From: Rostratula benghalensis
Lineage: Eukaryota; Chordata; Aves; Charadriiformes; Rostratulidae
Assembly (NCBI GenBank): GCA_013399305.1
Contig: VXAI01000384.1
Coordinates: 124,001 to 188,000 of the forward strand
Reading direction: 5' to 3'
DNA length: 64,000 nt
Shown: piece after piece, positions 11,452-23,080 of the stretch
Position numbering within the stretch: the stretch's first letter is position 1
Layout: each line of letters starts with the position of its first letter
Position numbers and translations under genes: made by a program
The notes under the pieces: model-generated
Database searches by the model: none
What the model was told of the DNA's origin: nothing
What the model saw: only the letters and a program-made list of their open reading frames with translations

Positions 11452-12957
11452 CTGTGACAAACAAAAGAAGAAAAAATAATTTGCATTGCAAAGTTATTTT
11501 ATGTAGAATTTCACAGCAGACATCAAAAGAAATCATCCCTGAAACACAAGCATCCAGAAAACTACTCAAGTTTTGAAAAGCACATGAAAATGTTTAGAGT
11601 CTTTCAAGTCTCTGCCAAGGGGAAACTTTTCTTTGAACAGCATATTGATAAAAAAAAAAAGCAAAGTAATGTTGATTTGCTGACACTTGGAAGCAGTACA
11701 GAACATCACTGAAACAAACTCCATAGAACTTATATTTCTCAGGAATGATGTTAAACATTGGGGTTTTTACATATCAAAATCCATTTTTATTAAAACCTCT
11801 CAACTTGCACACAAAAGAAAAACTTATGATCCCTCTAGCCTGTTGTCTAGGGTTCAAATACCTCAAGATAACAGTGTTCGATAAGGTACGCAAAACAGGC
11901 TTGAAAGGCCATCTTCACACTGAACATACATATTTACAGCTCAACTGTGAAAAGCATTGCTTAATCTTTTATCTCAGCCCTTACACTTCAACTTAATGAC
12001 GCACACACAGCTTTCCCCAACCTTACTTTTCTGCCACAATGTTTGCACAGAGGCATTCCCTAAAGCCTATTTCTCGAGGTCATGCAGAAACCTAAGTTTT
12101 AGTGATCACGACAAATACTGTATGACAGAGTTGTCTCATTCATTAAACTATGATCTAATTATTTTTTTTATATGGAAACAAAAAATTTTACTCTTGCAAT
12201 TTTTAAATATTAATTATACTACATTTTTAGCCTCACTGAAAAGCAGTGAAGGGATAACCTAGTATTTACATTATTTGGTTTTGAACATTTCTTTTAACCT
12301 GGCATTGTATAAAGAAGTTTTGTTTCCAATGTATAGTGAAATGCCATTAAGATAGACCCAAATGTGACACTCAGTACTGTGAAATTCACCAGAAAAATAA
12401 GTAAAAAAATCTAAAAGTGATGTAAGGATAAGTGTCATCTGCCTTGAAGAATAAGCTAATCAAACAGTAGAGCTCTAGCCTTCAAGGAAGAGTTTGCTAT
12501 TACTGAGATCTTTCAAATGCTAAATCTTGAGGGGAGAGCCACTCACTTTTATAAGCGATTGTCATGTGTGCAAAATTCCAAGAACTGCAATTGAGAACAG
12601 CAAAAAACCCCTACTTTCAGTTACTTCATCCAGATAAGCAACAACTTATACTGGGAAACAGAACTTCTCTGTTCTCTTTCTGCCAGTCTGGCAGAGGAAG
12701 ACCCATGACCACTTTCAAGGTCACACAATGATTAGAGCTATTTTTCTGCATCCGGTGAACTGCTGCTTGATCAGAAGACCTCTGCATACCATGCTGTCAA
12801 ACTCGTAAGTGGATACATTTAACTAAGTCATATTTCACCCAGACCATCAGTTATGTCATCACCTTCAGGTTTTTTTTCTTAAAAACATCAACACACATCT
12901 TTCAAAAGTCCAATCTCAGATGATCAAGTAATTTCCAGAGGAAGGTATACCTCCTTT

Positions 12958-12983
12958 CCCCTCCCAATCTGCCCCCCACACCC
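12958..12983 (-). other. Potential G-quadruplex
   Basis: On the plus strand the C runs are CCCC, CCC, CCCCCC and CCC with short spacers. The minus strand, which is the MCF2L sense strand, therefore carries four G runs of three or more. Confidence 0.7.
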
Positions 12984-14565
12984 ACCAAGGGAAAAGAGAG
13001 TTAAGATTTTATTATTGCTGTCGGTGCTTTTTAACATAAGGAGTCCTCCTGCAGCAGTGCTTAAACAGAACACTCCTAATTCTAGGCAAACCCATACCTG
13101 CAGGTGGACCCATATACCCGAATATAACCTATTGCAGGATCAACACCTAATTTTTTGGTGGTAGATGTGAAAAGGGGGAAAAAAATGTAATCACTTTGTA
13201 GTATAAGCGTGTAATAAAATAGGTGTGTTTTGCATATGTGCGTAAATACGTGACAAACAGCATTCAAGATGTTCCTAAATCAGGGAAACTCTTTACGTTT
13301 CCCAGACACATAATGGTCACTATTTCCTCATGTAATCTGTGTGATCAATCCCATTTCTGGTTCTGACTTCTGGCAGGTAAAGACACAAGTCTATATTTGA
13401 TTACCCCGATGTTCTCTCCATCAGGAACAACAGCTTGTGCAATCAGCACAGGGCAGCCCACAACACTGCAGTCAAATACTGTTTCACTGAAAAAACAGTA
13501 CTTCCCTATTTTCCTCCCCAATGTTCTAAACGCAGTTTTAACTCAAATTTAGGAGCCAGTGTGTTTGCAACTGGAGGAGCTGTACACCGTGCCTGTTCAC
13601 AGATGGAAAACCTCCACAAGTCCTTTCTGCTGCTCTCCCCTTCACCAAGGCGCAGCCCCCTTCTCATTGTGCTGATCTGGTTTCAGGACACTTCAGGAAG
13701 CAGAATATGTGGTAAGATCAGAGCTGATTTTCAATAATTTGAAACAGCTGAAATAACAAGTAGCAGCACAAAACAACATGAGAAAATGCAGCTGTTGGAA
13801 CTGCTGACCAGTTTGCATCCAGCAGCTTGACAGGATACACCTGAACCCAGCATCACAGACAGTCAGAAATCCCTCTCCAACACCCTGTCTCCTTTCAGAT
13901 GCAGTTGTAAAACCTCACAGCTCTTTGTTGTTTCCTTTATATTGAGCATCCCTCTAGAAAAGAGTTCACCACAGTTTGTCTGGGATTGAATCAGATTTCA
14001 CTTTAAGTTTGCCCCTCGTTACTTAAATATACTATTTCTTTAGCAGGGTAAAGTAAGGAAAGGCACACACATGAAACAGACTGTGAGGCCACACACTCCC
14101 TACTCTCAGGGACTTTGGGGAAAATAATTTCTTGGAAATATTCTTTAAATCGAGAACCTGCCACCTGCTACAGTCTCTAGGGGCAATTTTCATCTCAGAA
14201 AGCTAATGAAGTGCACATTAAAGTACAGAACTACTGAAAATCTGTTCACTCTTTTCTAAGGAATTTTCATAGGTTCAAACTCTTCTTTCGCTTACATGGA
14301 TTAACAGTTACACAGCCCACAATTTTCCCTGTTCTACGTTGACTGCTTTACATTGTACTTTTAAAACAGAGACCTAAGCATTTGGCTGCTTTACTGCATC
14401 TAAAATCCATGGCTGAAAAGAGATGCTCACACCAAAACATGCTAGACAAACTAGTTTTTCCTGATGAGCAAATTTCAAGAGTTTTCCAGATTAGACTGCT
14501 TAAAATAGAGCCCATGGTATTTATAGTTCATCTGCCATTCTGGGTGCTAATAAACAGTAAAATAA

Positions 14566-14603
14566 GGTTCTGTAAAGTTATCATGGTTCTGTAAAGTTAT
14601 CAT
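14566..14603. repeat. 19-bp perfect tandem duplication
   Basis: Two adjacent copies of GGTTCTGTAAAGTTATCAT occupy 14566-14584 and 14585-14603. Confidence 0.95.
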
Positions 14604-15286
14604 TGCCTTTATCATTATTTTTTGAAGTTTAACACACATAATAGCTGGAAATGCACATTCCCTAAACCAACAACTGGAGGTTCTTAAAAAACCACATTAT
14701 CTAGTGTTCAAATTATGTGTAAGACAGGACAGAATTGCCATCCTGGTAACAAAGGTATCAGTTAAACACATGGTTCTTATTAAAAAAAGCCTTTCTCTCT
14801 TAAAACGTGAACCACAGTCTTGTGGATATATATTCTAATTCAATTTTAAATCTCGCTTTGATAGTTCTATCGCTGTGATGGAGGAAGATGGCTTAGGGGG
14901 GCCTAACCCCATCCCATCAAAGGCTCCTGCCTGCATTTCCAATAAAGCAGGATGACAGATTTTAAGCACAAGGGCACAAAGATAACTTATGCTTGAATTG
15001 CCTGGTGCCAGTAAGCCCTGCAGAAACACGGATCTGAGAAAACAATCTGTGTCAACTCAAGTAAAGATTTTCGCTGATTGGTAACAGGCTCCTTTCCAAT
15101 CTTTCCTTTCTTTCCAATCAAACTGAAACTCATCATCATTCTGAGCTCACCTGACATGCCAAAGCAAAGCCATTTTCATGCAAGACAATGCCAGAGGGGA
15201 GTCTGAACAGACCATACCTACAGTACACGGACGGAAATCTCCCAACACAACTCACGAGCCTCTTGCAATGGGTTTAATCCAATTCC

Positions 15287-15300
15287 CAGCCAATTGGCTG
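15287..15300. promoter_or_regulatory. Perfect palindrome with back-to-back CCAAT boxes
   Basis: CAGCCAATTGGCTG is a 14-bp perfect palindrome that presents CCAAT on both strands. Known: CCAAT is the NF-Y recognition core. No transcription start or CpG island is evident next to it, so a regulatory role is only inferred. Confidence 0.4.
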
Positions 15301-18080
15301 GAATTACCCACCCTTTGAACAGGGCTGCATGTAATCCTACGGCAGCTACTTTATACCAACTTGAAAGCCAACCTATTTCTACACATATAGACACAATTAT
15401 GTCTTTCAATGCAGATCCCAAGATCACACCATAAAGCAAACTACAAACCATTTCCCCACCACCACACCCCCCCTCCTTTTTGCTGAGTCAGCAAGATTTC
15501 CCCAGAACCGTGTCTATGGCTTCTCAACTAAATTCATGCCTTAAATTGAAGAAACGATGTCTTTTTCTCAACCAGTTTTGTTTTGCTTCTCCTGTGGAAC
15601 AGCCAACCCACCCAAAGAGTTGAATGCCTTTTATGAAGGGGTCTTCGTGTGAAGCACCCTCCCATCTGGTAATTATAAATGCAAGATAATGACTTTCAGA
15701 ACAGTCCCTTCATCTCCCTCAGCCCCAAGGCAAACCTTTCATTTCCTCATTCTTCCCTCTTCATCTTTGCCCCCTAACCACCATCACTAACAGCCAGCTC
15801 CTTTGTTTAACCCCAAAGGAGGAAGGGCAAGAGCAGCTGATGTGGTGAAGATAGCCCTCTTCTGTGCCAAGCAACATGAAACTAATCAGCTAGTCAAGAC
15901 AACAGGAGAGGTTTCCAGCTTTAAAACTGAATTCTAAAAAAAAAAAAATAAAAAAAAATCACTGCTGAACAGCCATGATGCCTGCAAGCTCAGTGCTAGG
16001 CGTGCTCAGGCTCAACACCTGCAGAGTGAGCTCCTCAGGTCCACGTGCTCCACCTTCTTTAAGATCAGAGAGTTGGAGATTTCACACAGGACTAGCTACA
16101 AAGCTACAAGGATGAGGATATGGTTTCAGGTGGGGAGATTAGTTACTGATCCTTCTTTTAGAAAAAATGTTTGAGGTGTACAGCAAATGCAGTTCTGTTG
16201 GGTTGACACAAGACAACAAGAGGTGTAGCAGTCCTCATTTTCTTCACTCAAATTATGAAACACCTACTCAAAAGCACACTTTAAGAGCCAACTAAGATTT
16301 TGTTTTCTTTCAAATTCTTCTCTAAAATTTTTGGATTTGACCACTTATTATGCATGTTGAAGGATGTACTTGTTTTTGCTCTCTTCCTTATTCCACCTAC
16401 CCTTTTGCCAAAGTTCTTTGTCTTGGTTTGCCTAAACAGTATCACCTCAAAGCACAAACATCAGAAGAAAAATAATCCTCTCTTTCATGTATAGTAATAG
16501 TACTCACAGGATACTATGAGTGCTAAATACTACAGCTTCCTTTTCTGCTTCAGCAGTCACACCTACTTAACACACATACTCTGTAGTCCCACAGCTTCTT
16601 GGGGATCAGCTTCAAGTTTGGATATGGCTTACATGAGCAATCAAATATTAGCTAATGTGTAACTAGAAGAAAAGGATGTAGTAATTAAGAAGTCCATCTA
16701 CAGATCAACAAGACGACCTAGTATTTCTCTGTACATAAAGAAAATCTAAACCAGGATGGGGAGTGGGAAGAAGGAGGTATTCCAATTTCTACAACAAATC
16801 GTAAAGTTACCAGTTATAGTGTCTAATTTGTTTTGTCACACTTCTGTTCCACACAGTGCTTAAGTGCACCTATGCTTTGGTGAGAAAGAGATGTTTTCAT
16901 GCTATTTCAAGTCATAATAATTACTCCCTTCCCAAACAGACAAGGAGAGGGAACTTTGAATCATGCCACCCAGCTGTAATACAGCATAAATTTTTTTTAG
17001 TTACTAAGAGGACTTAGAGAGAAAGGGCAGCAGCACTGTCACATGCACTTACTTAAAAGTGAAAAATAACCTGCTGTGCATGGCGTGCTCTTACCATTGG
17101 AAAAATAATATTCCTCTCATCCTTTTTCCAGGATGTCCTGAAGAAAACCAAGCCTGCTGGTAAACCCTTTTATGTTCTTGCAGGGTAGTTTCAGACTGCT
17201 AGGAACTGCACCCCCAAAACAGGGTTAAAATCTTGCCAAAACTGTACCATCATTAACTCCTTAACACTGTAAATCATGCTGAGTGTATAGTGCAAGTATA
17301 TCTCAAAAGTATTAGATGTACTTTGTTACCTACAAGCAGATTTCACAAAAAGCAAAGATTTATTACTTCTTTAAATGGAGAAATATTAGAAACAGCCCGA
17401 GCAGCAGAGAATGCTCCCCTAGCCAGCATTCAAGCAATAAGTTGATGAGTGTCCCAGATGTGTCTCACTTTGTACTTAAGCAAGCGCGTCTCCACAGAAT
17501 AACAAAAATATTAGCTTTTGCCAACTGAATTTAATAAGATTTAATGGTCTGAGAAAATTATTAGGGGAATTTTGCTTTCTAACTACTAAAGCCTTGCAAA
17601 AAAGTAGGAGTCTTACAAATATGGAAAACAGAAAGATAACTCTGAATATGAAGAGCTGCATGCATATTACAGGACTCATCTTCACTGTGGCTTAAAAGCT
17701 AATGATGATCACACAGCTTAAACACATATGCTCAAGTGAACATCTTTTCAGGCAACCAAACCAAAAATTCTTCTTCACTGAAACCACCTGCTTTCAACCT
17801 TCCCTCTGCAGAAAAATACATATTTCAAAGCAAGCCCCAAAGCTGAAAATTCAACACGCAGAGGACCGGATACATGAGTATTTGACAATCCTATTAAATT
17901 AAAAGCTATTTTTCTGTGATATTTTGGAAGCAAGGCAAGATTTTAAACAACGTGTGATTTTACTCCTTGATCTGAAAATTAAAAGCACTTTTCTAAAACA
18001 GCAAAGTGGCACAATTCCATTGCTTACTGGACACATCTACTCTAGGAGAAATTACAGCAGTTCTAACAATTGTGAGGTTG

Positions 18081-18353
18081 TCATAGAATGGTTTGGGTTG
18101 GAAGGGCCCTTCAACTATGACCTAGTACAAACCCCTGCCCTGGGCAGGTCTGTCTTTCACTAGATCACATTGTTCATAGCCCCTTCCAACCTGAACTTGA
18201 ATACTGCCAGGAACAGGGCATCCAAAACTACTCTGGGCAACCAGTTCCAATGTCTCACCACTGCCACCTTAAAAAAACAAAAAAAACCTCTTCCTTATGT
18301 AGAATCCAAACCATTGCCTGTTATCCTGACACTGCAGGCCCTGGTAAAAGTCT
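18081..18353 (-). mobile_element. CR1 LINE 3' end
   Basis: Read on the plus strand it begins TCATAGAATGGTTTGGGTTG and continues through the standard CR1 landmarks: a CCCTGCCCTGGGCAGG hairpin region, CCTTCCAACCTGAACTTGAA, GGGCATCCAAAACTACTCTG and a CAACCAGTTCCAATG segment, ending near CTGGTAAAAGTCT. That is the reverse complement of a 5'-truncated CR1 3' end with a single terminal octamer copy. It is moderately diverged and carries an A-rich interruption near 18271-18290. Confidence 0.95.
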
Positions 18354-18799
18354 TGAATTTTCTTTCTTGAATTTTATAACTTCAACAACATGGAAGATGG
18401 CTAAAGTAACTTCTAACAAATGACATATTTTACAGTATTCTAACACAAACACGTTTTTCCATAGAACTGTACAACTATAATCTAATGTTTTGAAAGGGGA
18501 TGTGAAGTACTTCATGGGTGTGAGACTGAAGGAAGGGCTAAGTGTTCACTAAGTGGCTTATTTGGAGCTGGGTACAAGTTTTCAATTAAGACATTTACTT
18601 GCAGATGTTTGTAAACTTCCCAGTTCTTGGGAATGACTACAGATGACTTATCAAGAACAAGGTTGCCGAGTTCATACTGAAGCTGGCTGTCCCACCTTAT
18701 CACACAGATGGCAGAGTTGCTAACGAAGCAGTTCTTGAAGCATTGTGGCTTACTGTCCAATATCATTACAAAGATGAAACCCATCACACATCTCTCTGA
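18354..18799. other. Non-coding spacer between two opposed CR1 pieces
   Basis: I see no gene, splice-supported exon or recognisable repeat in this interval. It separates a minus-strand CR1 3' end from a plus-strand CR1 fragment. Confidence 0.6.
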
Positions 18800-18910
18800 A
18801 GGGCTACAAAGATAACTAGGGGACTAGAACATCTCTTATGAAGAAAGGCTGAGGGACTTGGGTCTTTTTAGTCTGGAGAAGGGAAGGCTGAGGGGGCATC
18901 TGATCAACTG
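18800..18910 (+). mobile_element. Short CR1 fragment, opposite orientation
   Basis: AGGGCTACAAAGATAACTAG, then TCTTATGAAGAAAGGCTGAG, then GGTCTTTTTAGTCTGGAGAA match the CR1 stretch that encodes the C-terminal part of ORF2, in sense orientation. Only about 110 bp remain. The CR1 3' terminus is absent, so it is an internal remnant rather than a complete 3' end. Confidence 0.85.
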
Positions 18911-21900
18911 TTTGTTAAGAGAAGCCATGGTCCATAAATCATTAAGTGAAATGCAAAATCCTTGCTTAGAACTTAAAGCCAATAGAATCCTGTTGTGTTC
19001 AAACTGAGATGTGAATAGATAAATGACTTACACTGAATTAGATGACCTCCACAATTTCTCGACTTTAAAAACGAATACAGAATAGCACAAAATTTAGTTA
19101 CGTTAACACACCTAATGTATCTCAGGCTAATAAAAATTTGTCTACCACCATATTATACATAAAACTTCGGCACATTCTTAACATGGAGATGTAGCAAATA
19201 TGGCAATTCATCCCCTGCATCATTCATTCCCTGACATGCAACTTGCCTGTGAAGAAACCTAGCAGAACCTCCTCGAAGGATCCTTCATGGGATCCTGTCA
19301 CTTGGAAACAGCCTGCTAATTCCTGGGGATTCATGGTTACAGATGGACAGCACTGTCTCCACACCCTGCTGCTGCAGCACCCAAACTGTGTCAGAAACTT
19401 TTTAGTCCTGCAATGTACCTACAAGGCAGGAGGTGCTTTCACACCCATTTGGATGCTGAAAAGCAGAACCAGCATTGTCTACAAGTACCTGCACAGTCTT
19501 TATGCAGAACAGACTCTTGAGTCCTGCACCAATATTCCAAACCAATCCTCTCTTTTCTGTTTGTCCATCCTTTTTTCCCCACCCCATCTCCCTACCCTCA
19601 CTCTTCAACATTGTGGACTGACAAAGGAACTCCATGAGATGACATTGGTTTCCTTGAAGATTTTCACAGGGTTGAGGACAGAAATAAGAACACGGGTATC
19701 TGAGACTTCCCCCTTGGCTTTCGCTCCCTCCCCTCTGCTGAATATAGGCACAAACCCTCCCACTCCCATATAACGCTCAGGAGGAAGAGAACAGGACAGT
19801 GTTAGGAAAAGGGATAAATCCCCTGCCCACTTTGAACACAAAAATCACAGCAGTGGTCTCTGGCACGCGGAACATACCCACAAGAAGCAGAGGCAGTCAA
19901 CAGATGAAAATCAAGCCTTGGAAGTTACTAACAAAAGCAGCCCTGCTCACTTATTTCTCAGTTATCAAATTCAGATTAACACCCCACCCCACCATTTTAA
20001 ATTTGGCAACTTACACAAATAGTCCTGGCATAGCTACATATGCACCATCACGACCTGATGCAAAATACTCCCTGCCTCTGCAGTTGAAATCAGATATCCC
20101 CTCTCTCATACAATAATGATCCGTTTCCTAAATCCACCCCTCCCCTCTCAGCACAGACAAGGATACACGTAAAGACTAAAAGTTATTCAGACTAATTAGT
20201 CCCTCCACCCTTTTCATCTGGCTAGCCTCACCTTTCTTAAATCTTTCATTCATTCCTCCTAAGCAGCATGCCTCTTAGTATTACCACCTAGTAGCATGGA
20301 GTGCTACTGAGAATCAGGGCACTCAGACTCATGTTGATAATTCAATTAGTAATGCTAATTTCAGATTAGTAACAAGATCCACCCTATAGCTGAAGAGCCA
20401 CCTTCACATACCTGTTTCATTTAAATTTGTCATTTCAAAAGCAACAATGTTGGAAGGTTAGACATCAGTCCACTGACTCAGTGCTCTTTCTCTGGTCTTC
20501 CTCTATGGCGTGTACCAGAAGCAGAAAACAGAACTGGAAATGTGAATTCAAGCACCAGAATAAGGAAGCAGTTTTTGCTTGTCCCTATTCCACAAAACAC
20601 GCTTTCAGTTTTGCAATGGACTGTAGCTGCACTATTAACAGCAAATAATATCTCCACTGTTTCATTATATCTTAACAGAAACAAGATTCCTATAGAAAGC
20701 TTTGACTCAAGGAATTTAAGAAATAATACATTTTAGATTAACCCTCCTGTACTAACAAAGAGGCAATGCCAAGTTGTATCCTATGAAATAAACCGTGATT
20801 TTTTTTTTCCCTACCTCAAATAAGAATGAGGAAAAAACTATGTATCTGAGATTTACATAAAATGCAGTGGAATTGAAAAATCAACACACACACCCCCGTA
20901 AGACAGGAATGGCAGGAGAGCTCCCTGCAACAGCAAAGCCCCCTTGTAAGCTTTAGCTGCTGTTCTGATCACCATAATCACTGTGTGAGGGAATTCTGAA
21001 TAAAGTACCTTCCATGTAAAATACTGGCATAGATCTAGTGGACACGTCTGATTTACTGAGAAATACATGTGCAAATAACATGATACACTGCAAATTTACA
21101 CAAGTACAGGACACACACCCACTTGTAACAATAAACTGTATTTATATATGAATATACACAAAAAAGAGTACAGCTTCTGCCTTCATAGAAAAACATCCCA
21201 TTTTCCACAATAGGGTAATGTCAGAGTCCCTGCCTGAACTGCAATCAAGTGACTAAGAAAATTGGAAAGACTAGACACACCTGTGCTTTTCTTCAGAAGA
21301 AGCCACAATTCAGCAATATCTTTGTAGAGCAAGGAGATCAGGCTTAAGGTCATGTTGCTTCTAATCGATTTAGTGCAAAATAGTTCCGGAGACAGTGACC
21401 TATTTATCTGTGAGCCCGTCTTCAGTGCAAAATGAGAGCGCAAAACTCCATCTTTCAGTAAAAGCCAAGCCACCAGGGACACAATACCCTTCTTCAAATT
21501 ACATGCAGAGCAACTGTGCCTGTCAGGAGGCTCAGAGAAGGCTCCCGAAAGGCTAGCTTGTTGCTGGTTACTCACCACTTCTCTTCCTGCATGAAATGCT
21601 GGCATGTAATAAATGCAAGCTGTTTGCTTTAAACGTGTACACGTTCAAACATTATCACAGTACGAAGGAAATTAAGAAGTTAATCCTAAGTGTGCCTTGT
21701 CAAGAACCTCCCTTTAAGAGCTCTTCTTTTAACAAATGATGATCCAGTAAATCCATCATCGTCATCTTTTTCTACCACCCACCCCTTCTCCACACAAGGA
21801 AACTAACTGCCCAAGGGGCAGATGTCCTTTTCCAATGAGCCTTTGATTAGAAAGTTCCTCAGAAATGCATCCAGCCTGTGAGGGAATTATCACCCATGTG

Positions 21901-22964
21901 TCCTTGGCGGAACTAAACTGAGATGTTTTCCTTGGTGGCAAACCCATCAAGCACCTGTTCCCTATGAACAAGCCTACTCAAAGCAGCAGGAACCAACAAA
22001 AGGACACGTCTTTCAATTTACAAACTCACATTAGTACAATATGCACAAATCTTATTCATAAGAACACTGAAAATAAGGCAACAGATAATAAAATCAACCA
22101 TAAAATATTCCACATGATCTTTCAGGCATAAATGCTCAGCCGTCTTGCTTTACTTGATCCTTTAAAGTAATGGTCCAGTGATGGACTACCTGTTAATTAA
22201 TACACTTGAGATTAGTTACCAGCAATCCAGACTCACCAATACAAGGAGTGAACCAATGAGTGGGAGTGACAGCAACAACCATATGAAAACAAACGGATTG
22301 TTTTTCCTCACTTCACGGTGTTACAAGAGCCCTTTCCCAACAAGAGGGGTCAAGGAAAGAGGCCAGTGAGGATAAAAAGCTTGGATTGATGGTTACATCT
22401 GTTCACAAAATCCCATTTACAGATGGGGCAAGGCTCAGCTTTAGCTTCAGCACTCCTGGCCATCAACCAATCCCACAAACACAAACCCCAACAAACCCAG
22501 GTCACCCACACACCACACCAGAGGTTATTTTCTGAAGTGCCCCCACATCTGTGTTCCCACCACTCATCTGCCACAGGGCAGGAACTGATGATAATCCCAA
22601 ACCAGTCAGCTGTATTGCAATAAATCTACCATCTAGATAAGCAGCCCTACCCAGTGCACAGCATTAAAACGTGACCTGAAGAATGTAATTGAGGTAAGTT
22701 ATTTTAAATTCTGCTATTTCATTTTGGGGCCTATTACCTTTTGTGATATGTCAAAACACAAGAGTTTATCCTAAACAATATTACATATTTTTAACTCAAG
22801 GTGGATTCAAAAGAACACTGCTTAGAATTTATTTTTCCTTAACTGCTCTGTATTTTACAAGGACATTATTACTGGCATATTTGATTTTGAGGAGAGTTCA
22901 AAATTAGTGAATGAGTTACCACACCATTCCCACAAGCCATGTAAATACTCAAACATGTGAAAGT
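18911..22964. other. Presumed MCF2L 5' intron, AT-rich
   Basis: No supported exon. A 176-codon open stretch on the plus strand (19243-19773) shows no recognisable domain or splice support. A minus-strand donor at 20406-20411 (ACAG|GTATGT) follows a 22-nt in-phase stretch starting with ATG (20412-20433). No repeats were recognised. Confidence 0.55.
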
Positions 22965-23080
22965 TGAGACTGAGTAAGTGACCTAACCTGGATCAGGTAA
23001 CAGCATCTGTCACAACATCAGAAACAGGATCTAGGTCTTGTCTCGGCCTGAAGCCCGTACTCCCTCCTTTCCAGGACTGT
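22965..23080 (-). mobile_element. Possible ancient MIR-type SINE relic
   Basis: The plus strand reads GAGTAAGTGACCTAACCTGG, a CAGCATCTGTCACA segment, CAGGATCTAGGTCTTGTCTC and CCTGAAGCCCGTACTCC. This resembles the reverse complement of the tetrapod MIR/CORE-SINE core (the 'aagtgacttgcccaaggtca' and 'aggatttgaacccaggtct' region). Divergence is high and I could not align it formally, so this is a tentative call. Confidence 0.35.

Larger units (their letters stand above)
11452..18080 (-). other. MCF2L: Presumed MCF2L 5' intron, first part
   Basis: Sequence upstream of exon 11368-11451 in the gene's sense, starting at its acceptor. It is AT-rich and non-coding. It contains a short hairpin (12679-12695), a minus-strand G-quadruplex motif (12958-12983), a 19-bp tandem duplication (14566-14603), a CCAAT-containing palindrome (15287-15300) and A-rich runs near 15936-15959. 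No exon is supported. A minus-strand donor at 15145-15150 (CAG|GTGAGC) follows an in-phase ATG TCA G, which is too little to call. Confidence 0.65.

Noticed and set aside
15145..15180. Minus-strand donor CAG|GTGAGC preceded by ATG TCA G in MCF2L phase
   Set aside because: Only seven coding bases, and longer starts are out of phase. Not enough evidence to call an exon.
19243..19773. 176-codon plus-strand open frame
   Set aside because: No known motif, no splice or promoter support, and C-rich composition that depletes stops.
21183..21605. 140-codon minus-strand open frame with an early donor-like GTGAGT
   Set aside because: The donor leaves the wrong phase for exon 11368-11451 and would produce a stop. 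No domain is recognised.
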